This document shows, in pieces, positions 23,901 through 35,800 of a stretch of DNA of 64,000 bases. Both the position numbers and the translations under genes were made by a program. Every line of letters starts with the position of its first letter. The first letter of the stretch is position 1. The stretch covers positions 8,917,973-8,981,972 of the forward strand of contig JABAKD010000012.1 of assembly GCA_012845835.1 (NCBI GenBank), in the 5' to 3' direction. The notes beneath the pieces were generated by a model. That model did not search any database. It was given only the letters and a program-made list of their open reading frames with translations, and was not told the DNA's origin. This DNA comes from Undaria pinnatifida (Eukaryota > Sar > Phaeophyceae > Laminariales > Alariaceae).

Positions 23901-26857
23901 CGAGGATTCGCCCACCTGGCCCCTCTTGCGCGTATTAACGACATTTGGTCGTGTAAGGGTATCAACAAAGATATGGTTATGCCATGGCTTTTCCCACCAT
24001 TTCCGTATTCGGTTAATGCATTATTAATAATCCTTTTGGGAGTTCCAAGGGGGGGGGGGGTCGAAATATAGCACACCTCGGACAGATCACGATCTAGTAT
24101 CTGACAATGAGATGCTCTGCAGGATCTGTACACATAGAGAACAGATCCAACCGAGGAAACATGTGGTGGGTCATGCAGATCGTATCGCTTTCACCGGGTA
24201 AACATGAGCCATTAACAGATCATACAGATCGTCCCTTAAATATCTAGATCAAGTGGGGACAAAGTAAGTGATCTGTCCGACGACTGAATTATGGCGACGA
24301 TTGCGGAGATTCTAGCATCGCCCGTACGAAAAAGCTGTCCGGGCTATACTGATAAGGGTGTGCACCCCGAACCACACGGCAAATGCAAGCATATCTCCTA
24401 CCCGCGCGTAGTTTTCACGCATGCTACTAATAATACTGCGTGCTGCCGACGCATGCCACAGGAGTAGCGGGCGCACCGTGTGTTTTCTGAAGGTTTCTCA
24501 CCTGAGGAGCTCTACACATCATCGAAAACCCGATCTGGATCATAAAACATGATAACGAAAGGGCGGACCAACGACAACATTCCCACGACCTAGATATAAA
24601 AAGAATAAAAACTATCACGCAAATGCTGTTCATCCCTTCGTTTTTTGAGCCCCTGGTCGAGGGGGGCCCCACGCCCGCCCTCGGCCAATGGGGGTGCGCC
24701 GAGCACGCGGCGGGAGTTGCCCCTCAGGACGACTCCCCCAGTTCCGCCCGTCCCACGCGGGGAGGATCGGGCCCCATCCCCGGTTCAGAAATCCTTCCTT
24801 ACAACTGGAAACCGGGGACAAAAACCAAGTTCTACCGGGTCGACACCGCCCGCATGGCGGGAACCCCAACCCCATTGGCTGATCGTTGATTGGCTTGAGC
24901 GCGTAGAGCCAGCCCAACCCAGGGGGAAAAGGGCCCCATCCATTTCTTCCATACATCTACAACTCCGACATCCCGGGGACGAAATCAGATATCTCTCGGG
25001 TCGATACCGCCTCGCACGGTGTGGAAACCCAAACCCACCGGCTGATCTCCGATTGGCTGGGACTTGTGACTCGAATATAGAGACAGCACCACTAGGGGAG
25101 GACGGGGCCCCATTCCCGGTTCATAAATACTCCCATATCACTGCAACTCCGACAATCCGAGACAAAAAACGAGTTCCCCCTGGTCGATACCGCCCCGCAC
25201 GATGTGGAAACCCCAATCCCATCGGCCTTATGTTATGGACCTCTCTACTCCCCCCTCGTTTATTCCTCACCTCCCCCCCCCCCCCCCCCTTCCAGGTATG
25301 CAAAACATATAATATTACGGGGGACCATAGTAATCAGAACCCACGATACTCGTATACAAAAAATTCTATGTGGCACATTCCGTATTTTTTTCTGACCATA
25401 TTAAATGCTGAATACAGCAGTAGTGATACAGTAGGGGTCTTACCCGCCTACTAAGGCGGTGGTGTGCAATAGAGGGCAATATGACCGCCTTGTTGGGGGA
25501 AGCCACCTTATTCATTCCAGGTGGCGAGTGCAATTCCCCAGTAGCGCCAAGCGATTTCGACCGCCTTGTATCGGGATACCGCCTTATATAGGGATACCGC
25601 CTTATTGAGGGACCCCTACTGTACTATGTTCCCCCGTAACAGTGTCGCCCACCTGATTCCTATTGTCAGGTTCCAGGCCTACTCATGCGCTGAGCTGGCC
25701 GCCGATCCAAAGGCATGCTACGAACCTTCCACGTACGGCACATACTAAGTACAGCTGTCGCGAGGAAGCTCGTGTAGCAGGATACTTATTAACTTGTGTG
25801 CGGTGGGTAACTACTTTATGGAGACTTGGCGGGAAAAAAAACAGGCGGAAAAAAACCAGGGCTTTTCACGGGTCATGACCCGACCCGCAGGTCGGGTCAA
25901 GGGGGTTTCAAAATCTCGCGGGTCGGGTCGGGTCGGGTCATTACGTTTTAAAATCTCACGGGTCGGGTCGGGTCGGGTCAAGAGGTTTTCAAAATCTCGC
26001 GGGTCGGGTCGGGTCGGGTCAAGAGGCTTCAATTTCTCGCGGGTCGGGTCGGGTCGGGTCAAGAGGTTTTCAAAATCTCGCGGGTCGGGTCGGGTCGGGT
26101 CAAGAGGTTTTCAAAATCTCGCGGGTCGGGTCGGGTCATGACCCGCGAGATACTGGTCAATTCGCGGGTCAAGCAATAATGACCCGTGAGTTGTTTTAGG
26201 CTGACCCGCGGGTCAAACCCGCAGATCTGGCCGGCGGATCCGCCTTTTTCAAACTTCCAGCTGAGAGCCACATTGATGCCGTGCAGGCGCCCCGCGGGTT
26301 GGGCCCGCGGGTCAGCCAATAAAATACAAACATTTCCGCTTCCTGCCCCCCTCGTGCCGATGCTCCGATCGTATGTCATCACAGCTCACAGCGTGCAGAA
26401 CAATCACCAGGCAGTACCCCTAGCTACTCGTACCAAGGCATACAGCAATGTGACGCGAATCCCGTACCTACTGAAGCCGTAACAACAGTAGCAATATCAC
26501 GGTCATACCAGTACGAAATGTGACCAAACCTAAAAAGGCAAAGAAGGGCAGTCGTCGTCGAAGTAGCAGCAGCAGCAGCACTGGCAGCAGCAAGCACCAG
26601 CAGCAGACCCCGGATTCTCGCGGATCGCAGCCCCTGCTGACAGACCCTTCGCCCCAGTTGTGGGCTTGCTGCCGGAGGCGGCTCAGCTAGGCTGCTTGCG
26701 GGGGCTGGAGACTGCACAGATAGAAGATAGATACAGCAGTAGTAGTAGTAGTAGTACAAATAGTAGCTAGCTCGAGAAATATCATACCAGTACGAAATGT
26801 GACCAAACGTAAAGAAGCAAGAAGAGTAGCCGTTGTCGAAGCAGCAGCAGCAGCAGC

Positions 26858-26888
<31 letters not shown>

Positions 26889-29800
26889 TGCAGCACCCTG
26901 GCAGCAGCAAGCGCCAGCAGCAGACAACGCATCCTCGCGGATCGCAGCCCCTGCTGACAGACCCACCGCCCCAGTTGTGGGCTTGCTTGCTGCCGGAGGC
27001 GGCTCAGCTAGGCTGCTTGCCGGGACCGGAGATTGCACTTATGACTTATAACTAGCTCGCTCGTCGGGTCGCTCGTCGGGTCGACCCGGCGGTCTAGCGG
27101 TACGGGCATGTCCATGCATGTGGGTTGCGGTTTCTTTCCTATTTCTCGCGCGCACACCACATGACATAATCATCAGCTGCAAACAATGCCGGTAAAAAAC
27201 GCAGAGAACACAACATACTGGGAAAAGTACAAGGGACCAAGGACCAACCAACCGACCGAGGTATACCTGCTTTGACCCGTGACTTTTTGACTTTGACCCG
27301 TGAAAAATGTCACGGGTCAAGTTAACGTGACCCGCCAGACGACCCGAATCTCGCGGGTCACCCGGATTGTCGCGGGTCGGGTCGGGTCGGGTCAGGACGA
27401 TTTCAAAATCTCGCGGGTCGGGTCGGGTCGGGTCAAGACGTCTCGAAAATCTCGCGGGTCGGGTCGGGTCGGGTCAAGACGTCTCGAAAATCTCGCGGGT
27501 CGGGTCAGGTCGGGTCAAGACGTCTCGAAAATCTCGCGGGTCGGGTCGGGTCGGGTCAAGACGTCTCGAAAATCTCGCGGGTCGGGTCAGGTCGGGTCAA
27601 GACGTCTCGAAAATCTCGCGGGTCGGGTCGGGTCGGGTCAAGACGTCTCGAAAATATCGCGGGTCGGGTCGGGTCAGCTGACCCGACCCGACCCGACCCG
27701 ACCCGCGAGATTTGACCCGACCCGTGAAAAGCCCTGAAAAAAACGGACCCCAGCCATCTTGAAAGGGGTCCCTCTTTTTAAGCGACGCCAAAACTAGAAA
27801 CTCGCATTCCCTCGTACTACATAATCATGGCCCCTCTTCAATGCCATGCCGGTTGGTCCCTCCATAATGCCGTTGGATCCCTCTATAGTGCCGGTTGCCC
27901 ATTGCAGTGCCTGTGAAATCGTTTGGCACAGATGGGAACGACCAGTAGTGGCAGTATGTGGAGTAGTGCCGGTTGCCGGTATAGTGCCGGTATTTCCGGC
28001 TGGCACTAAACCGGCACTATAGAGGGAACACTACTGTAGTGTTTTGCTCACCTGTGGCCTTTTGTAAGGTTCGAAGGTTAGTCGCGAGCTGAGTCGGCTG
28101 CTGATCCGAGGCATACACCGCTCGGGGAGGTCCACAGTGTTCGCGATCCCCACGACAACAAGCCGGGCGTGCGTCCTGGAGGGCCACTCAAAAAGATTGT
28201 ACAGCACCGTCTGCTTCGCCGTCGTCTGGATTTTGCCACGTCGAAGAAAGAAGCGAAAACGAGACGCGCGAATCGGTTCTCAAACCCTTAACCCCTTTAG
28301 AGCCCCAAAATCGCTCCCTACACAAATTTCAAGTAAAGTTGGCCCCAAAAAGGGTTTCCAGTAGCGAAGGCGTTAAACGGCTGAAAAAATGTCAGGGATG
28401 CGTATCGGTAATACCTCAGGTTTGAGTGCGAGTCTATCGGTAATACCACCAAATGATCTATTGTGAGAATCGCACCCTAGAAAGGCTACCGCCAACACAG
28501 CTGGCCATAACGTACTGAGCGCCTAAATGTTGGAGGGGTCTCAATTAGGAGCAGGAACGGTGCTCCGTCTAGACAGGGATGCGTGGTCAATGGTCAAATG
28601 ACTAACGCAAACAACAAATGGGTATGACCCCCCCCCCCGAAGGATTAAGTTGATCACTATTAATAGTGATTAATAGTGCTACAACAAACACTTCCCCCTT
28701 CCTCTTCAGCAAAATCTTATCACTGTTATTAATAGTAGTGCTCCAAAAATGTTTGGTCACCCCCCGCCCCTTATCACCACTCGTTCCGGCATTGTAGGGA
28801 TGTGAGGGTCTATGGTCTTCAGACTACGGCTATGCATGAAAGGAGTAACCCCTCCCTCACCATGTAGTCTAACTCGTCGACTAGCAGCACGACGAAGTGT
28901 CGAGAGGGGTCGCTAGCGGAGAAGTAACGGTCTAGCTTGCTCAGGGCGCGCTTCGGCGGCACCATTTCTCCAGACAGCGACATCCACAGCTGGGTGTACG
29001 CCTTGCGCAAGTCCAGGCATAAAATAGAACATAATACAACAGAACAAAAAAAAAAAAGCAAAGAGATGTCAAACAACAAACGGTAGAAGAGGAGAGGGCA
29101 GAAGAGAAGATACACAGGCAGAGCAGAATAAAACCAAATATAACAAGACCTAAGAGTAGAGGAGAGAAGAGAAGATAAGAGAAGATACGTTAAGATACTA
29201 TTACAAAAAGTAAGAAAACGTGAGGGCCATTATCGAAGCAATTTTCGTCTAATAATGCCAACTTTTCCGCTTTTGTTTCCTTGGTTTCTAAATAAATACC
29301 AGAAAAAACGGAAACTTAAATATTTAAATGTTGTTTGCATGCTGTAACAATACAATTCCACTTTCGTGACAGAAACGCCTCTGTATTTCGATACAAAATT
29401 CCAAAAGTGGAAATTTCCAAATTTGGAAATTTCGGGGGGGGGGGGAATCGATAAGAATGACCCTCAAAAAGCTAAGACAGGATAACAAGCGACCAAGTTA
29501 TGTAATCTGTACGACACATGTGGCGGTGTCGCGCAATTCTACGGCATAAAAAAGCGTGTGACGCGATGCCTCTGTTCTCTCCGTGCTGCCGTCATACGCG
29601 CCCTTGGTTGACGTGTGGATGTGGGATAGATAAGCTCCCATGACGAAAAATATCATCTATGCCCCTTCACTTATTTTTTACCAGTACCTGCATGGGAGCA
29701 CCCAAGAAAGAGAAAGCGGAGCCACAAAACGGCGGAGGGCTGTGATTTCTGTGCAAATGGAGAACATGACGTTTTTTTTACAACATGTTTTTCTTGGTTG

Positions 29801-32800
29801 TAGACCCCCCTCTTGTCTGCCTATCTTTTCAAAAAAGTGTGGGTGCTCTTTTGTTTTGTTTCTCGTGTTCCCCTGGCACCTGTTGCCTGGTACAGTATGG
29901 CTTTCGTCGTCAAAGGAGCATACAAAACACAAGTACCAACAACGCAGCTTGCAAAGATGAGTATTGACCCGAAACTCGTCGAACTCACGGCTGACGTCTT
30001 TGAAATATTTTTATAAAACACATACCGTGCTTACATACCGTGTTTACCCCCCGCTATGCTCGTTATGCTCGAAAAAACTCCCTATTACTGCATAGGGCTG
30101 CGCACTGGGAGCCTCAGGCAGAAGATGCTATTCCGACCGAGTCAGTAATCAGTGTGCTGGACTGCATCAGCAATTCTAGCGAAGCGAACTCGCCTCTTTC
30201 CTCCGGGAAATCGTTTGTATGGGTTTCCGTTAATGATATATGGCGTGTTTCTTGAACGTATGCCAAACATAAAATGCACTGGCAACTTAACGGCAGGCTC
30301 AACCAGGAGGTAGATAGTCTACTGCCACAAGCAATCTACTGGTAGTGCATACTGTACCAATGAGCAGCCCGACCAATTATGGTACTTTATGGTCTTCAAA
30401 ACGCCTAATTATGCCAGAAAAAATACGGAGTATCTACTAATAACACAGCATGATGGATAGGCTGTAAGTCCATTGCCCTCGAACGAATTAAGGCACTTTT
30501 ATGCTCTTAACTCCTTTAGTACCGCAATGTACAGAAAACCATATATGAATCTATCTTCAAGTGATTTGTCCCCAAATTGGGACTGCACTCCTGAAGTGGT
30601 AAACAATAGTCCAATTACGCCAAAATAATACCAGGTAGGCATTAACCACTATTAAAACAGCATAATGGACAGGCCGTAAGTCCATTGTGGAGCGCGCGGC
30701 GACGACCAATGCCGAGGTACTCACCTGGTGTGGGTTGACGAGCCTCATCCCGTTCAGCTCAACCAGGTGGAAGCTGGGCAGTTTGCCCTGTGCCTGCTCG
30801 TCCCTCAAGACGCCCATTACCTGAAGTATTTCGTTAGATTGTTAGTTGAAGGTTTTACATGTTAGGTAGATTAGCATTGTTTTGTTGGTTGGTTGGTTGG
30901 TAGGTTGGTTCAATCGTTCGGTTGGTTGTTTCAAGATGTATATCCCAACACCAAGTTCAGCATGTTTATCCCGCACTAAAATCAATAGCAGTATATTTTT
31001 GAAAAAGTCGAAAGAAGGAAAAAAAAGGGATCTTCACAACTCGAGTCAGAATAAAAAAAGAGACCTGAGCAAGCGGGCCGTTGCCAAACCACACTCAGCA
31101 CAAAAAGTGCTGTTAACCAAAAATCAAGTACCAGGTACAAAAAGTTTGTCCGAATACGTAAGTGCTCTTCGGGACCGCCCCTACACCAGCTTCAAGAAAA
31201 TTTTCCAGCACTGACTTTTAAGACAATAAATCCACACTAAAAGCACGATAAATTTCCCTGCACTGATTTCAAGATTTGTTTCCACACTAAAATGAAGATA
31301 TAGATATTGGTCTTTACCAAGTCGGAAAAAAGTCAAAGCAAATCTTCAAAAACTCGAATCAGAATAAAAAAGTCAAAATGGAGCAAAGTCGTAGCCATTC
31401 CCAGACTAAATTTAACATAGCGGCGCCGACGGACAAAACCAAGTACAAAAACACTGTCCGAATACTTCGTGCACGTATATTTTGTACGTATGACATCATA
31501 TGACACGTTGTTCGTAGACTCAAGCAGTGCGCGACAACACTTCTGGATTTGGCAGCTAAGAATTTCAAGTTCGAGCTTTAGACGTAAACAAGAACATGGC
31601 CTCTTTTGTACTGAAAATAGTGTGCGACACCCCCTGCCTTACATAGGATTACAGTTTGGCCAGAAATAAGAGATTATTAACTGGTGTCGCGTACTGTACA
31701 TATTCACTTTACGCCTGTTTCTTCTTCTCAATTCACAAAAAGAAAACACCCACCCGCAGCTCTTAGAGCTACAGCACTAGTAGCATGTTGCCGTCGAGCA
31801 TGAATCGCAAGGATATAGCAGCACAGCACAGCGCGCCCAGCCCTCAAAGCATCATAAAATGTACCGGTAGGTACGTGTATACTGCTGTGTACTCGTCTTT
31901 TTTGTTTTCTTCATTGGTTGCCCTCTCTTGGTCCTTGTCATACTTTCTTTGGCTTTTGCAAACTACACCTGTACTACCCATCAGAACGTGACATCGCCAG
32001 CAAGCACACAGCACAGCACAGGGCCACTAGCTCTGCACAGGCACCTTTTGGCATTATCAAGTCGCTAGTTGCACCAAATCATGGGGCCTCCTGTCTGCCC
32101 CGTTCACATTTTGTTGTGTTCCTATTCTTCCTGCGAGCGCCTCTAGCCGCCCGCGGAGCGGAGCCCTTGTAATTACTTACAGAGTTGATTAGTCTGTTGG
32201 TGCATGCTACGGCAGGGCTGCACCTAGCTTGCAACCATCCACACAAACACTAACACTGTATAAAGTATACAACCTACCTCGTTCGCCGTGGCCGTTTTTC
32301 CTGAGCCTGGCATGCCGGACACGAATAACGCGTTTCCCAGTCCACCTGTCAACAAGCAATACAGAACACACAGAAGCCAAAATAGACAAATAATAAGTGG
32401 AAACGACGGGGTGGAGTTTGACGGGTTGGCATGAATAGGGGCACTGTTCCATTTTTTGGCCAAATCAAATCTGACCGTGACGAGGGGCTCCTGAACTGCA
32501 GCACCAACCAAGTCGTTTGAGTACATACGCATGTACAGTACCCTTTTTTGGCCAAGCCAAATCTGATTAACGAGGGGCTCCTCAACTGCACCACCACCCA
32601 ATATCGTTTGAGTACACACATACATGTACAGTACCTCTTTTTGGCCAAGCCAAATCCGACGGACGAGGTGCTCCTCGACTTCGTTTTCGTTTGAGCACAA
32701 CGTAACATGCGTTTTGTTTTACTAAATGCTAGTTTTTCGTTGTAGTAACAGGCCATGGGATTGTTCTCATCGGGTTGTATTTGTCATGCTTTCTCATCAA

Positions 32801-35800
32801 AAGCCAGTTTTTCGGGTTAAGAAAGGTATCATAAGGTGCACAGGTCCTTACGTGAGGAACCTCCGAAAAACTCAAGATACACCCCTATCGTGCTACCAGT
32901 AGCACTAGGAGAGCCATGGCACAGGTACAACCTTCCACGCCTTGGCAGCCAGCATCAAATCTCTGAGTGAATGAAGCTAATGGCCCCCACCTGTACCTCC
33001 ACACTTGAAAACAAAAAAAAACGTCGGCGTTTTCGCTTCACTCCGCCCTTGACCTAATACAGAGGCTCACTCACGTTTTGGGAACAAACTGTTTAACTTG
33101 AAGTTAGAGTGGGAAAAAAAATCGCAGTTGGTCAAAGGGGTTAACGCTGAATGTTTTTCTAGATACACGCCATGATCATTGAGCTATGCAGTCAGGGGCT
33201 GACTGTTAGCTCAGGTGGCTCTTGGCTCAGCGGTTGTGGCGTATCTCTAAAACCTTGTGCTCTCCACCCTTCACGCAATAATATGATATTGATACGGGTA
33301 CCAGTTCGTATTGAACTCTTGTTGGCAATTGTTCGCGCACCGCTCTTGATGTTGCTCTTGAGGAAGGAGAGCAAGATGTTCCGCTCCTTGGTGCGGCAGG
33401 GCAGCGACTTCGGCACCGCCGTCACGTGCAGTCGGTCCATCGCCATGCTGAACTTGTCCCGCGGCCCCTTGCTTCCCCCGTCCCCGCCCGCCCCCGCCCC
33501 CGATGACCTCCGCCTGGGAGGGGGCACGCGCAGGCACAGGTGCAGGCACCGGCTCAGGGGCAAGCGTGTCGTGCAGAGAGGTGAGTACCATGACTTTCAG
33601 GTGTATGCTTCCGTCATTTCCGTCAAGCAAGAAAAATGTCAGAATAGGACGTCGGGGGGGTTCGAATCCCAGATTATATTTTTTATTAGATGTGCACCAT
33701 TAACAGTCAGCGCTAACAGCCAGCCCGTGGTTGCGGGGTTCAGCTATCCAAATCTAGCCATCGTTGGAAAAATATAAAAACAAAATGCGCAGGCGCAAGC
33801 GTGTCTTCTAACGGGCCATCGTTGGAAATAGAAAAAACTAAAAACACGAACAGGGAGAAAAGGGCCATCGTTGGTAAAACCGAAGGAAAAAAAAGAAGCC
33901 CAGGCGCAAGGGTGACGTGGAAAGGGCCAAGGTCGGAAACATTATTTGAAAAACAACAAAAACTATCGGGAGGAAAGGGACACCATTGAAAATATCAAGA
34001 ACAAAAAAAGAAACGATTGAACGAACGGGAGAGCGCGCTCGTCGACCGATCGACCGACCGACCGACCGACCGACCGACCGACCGACCGACCGATCGACCG
34101 ACTGCGCCGTCTGCTTCCTCATTCATCCATCCCACCCCCTCACCTCTTTGGCTGCCGCTTCCGCCCGCTGCCACTTTCGCCACCACCGCCACCGCTATTG
34201 CCACCGTCGCGATCGCCGCCGCTATGGCCTAGAGCAGGCCCGGCATTGTTCAGACCGTCGCCGTCGTCGTCGCTGTCGCTGTCATCCTCATCATCGTCGC
34301 TGCTGTCCCTCTGGTCTGATGAGAGAGGGTCTGCAAGGCACGGCAAAGCAAGGCAGGGTAAGGCAAAATAAGGGTATGGTAAAACAAGACGCGGCAAGGC
34401 AAGGCAAGGCAAGGCAAGGCAAGGCAAGGCAAGGCAAGGCAAGGCAAGGCAAGGCACGACACGACAGATAATGATCTGAACGCGCTTTGCACGAGCAGCG
34501 AGGGAGTAAAACATTTTTGTGGTTTCCGAAGCACAGTAGCCTATTTCGGAGGGAGCTTTTTTTCCATTCAGATTTTGGATTAAGGCTTTCATAATTGAGC
34601 GGCGTTTCTCACTCCCAGTCCTGCGGGTGAAAACAGATCACGGCACGATATGAATGCGCTTGGGGGTCTATTTCGTCTGTCTGTCTACCCGTTCGCTAGT
34701 TTATTTGGTCATTCGTCCGCCAGTCCAGTTCAGTCCAGTCCGATGATCGGTGTAAATCAGCTACCGGGCATTGAATGTTTGTGGGACATGTACGATTTTG
34801 CACCGTCATTTACGTGCAGCTAAACGCTGAATAGTACCGCTGATAACAACGCTGAGGTAGCACCGCCGATAACAACCCCGACATCACCACTGATAGCATC
34901 TCGAACGGCGCCGCTGGCACCATCGCTACGAGCGTATTGGTGTTGGAGCAGTGCTATGATATACAACAGTGCTGCAGCACTGACGCGCCGTTAGTAACAG
35001 CAGTGCAATGTCGCCACCAGTCTGCACACACTTCCAGATACACGTTGCTACCGCTCCAGCTACCTGTTAAGATGAAATAACACCTCTAGTGCACCAGCAC
35101 CACTACCCGTTAATAGCCCTACTCGGGCAAAATAGCAACACTCCATACATTGATAGTGAAGAAAATGTAAATAGCACCGATAGGCACACGACACACTATA
35201 GCACCACAGCGGTTGCCCTCCCGCTGCAGGGTCCCTACACGGCCTAGGAGCAACTGCAGGGTGTTTACGGGTCACCAATTTTCGTTGGGCACGACAGCAC
35301 ATAATAACAGCAACACTGAAACCGACGAACGTCAGAAACCCAAGTCCAACCCAACTCACCTGTAACTAGGTTAGAAGCTCCATTCAGGCCCGTTTTTTGC
35401 TAATTTTTCCTGGGTTGGGTTGGACTTGGATTGTGACGTTCGACGACTTCAATGCTATTAACAGTACCAGGTATGATATGTGTTCCTAACCAGCTCTTAC
35501 CCAACCAAAGTTGGTACATCGTAAAACATCCTCAGGCCATGAGACGACGGTTTCAACCCCAAGACGGACACCCTCCCACCCTTATGGGCCCCGGCATTAG
35601 CCACCGAAACACGCGATAACAACCATGCCACGCTAGAGGAGGTATGTGGTAGCGCATTTTCGAAAAAAAAACGAGTTTTAAGACGGGGGCGGAGGGCGGG
35701 GGAGGCTCCTTAACCCAAAATCGTCGAAACGTCATTTTCTCTCTCTCTCTGTGTGTGTTTTTTTGGAATATTTAGGCCGTGGGGTGCACTTTTTTACTCA

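Noticed and set aside
23069-24133. Long minus-strand frame with Pro-His repeats
   Set aside because: It is the (GGGGT)n array read in frame. Only 23,132-23,284 is a genuine exon (ORC1 exon 12).
33659-33670. Perfect B-box-like GGTTCGAATCCC suggesting a tRNA gene
   Set aside because: No A box or cloverleaf partner lies at the right distance. A TGGCTCAGCGG A-box match near 33,226 is more than 400 bases away.
34046-34460. Spaced short repeats considered as a CRISPR array
   Set aside because: Units are 4-5 bp microsatellites without unique spacers, in a eukaryotic intron.
33985-34475. Frames of DRPTDRPT and ARQGKARQGK repeats
   Set aside because: Translations of (CCGA)n and (GGCAA)n microsatellites inside ORC1 introns.
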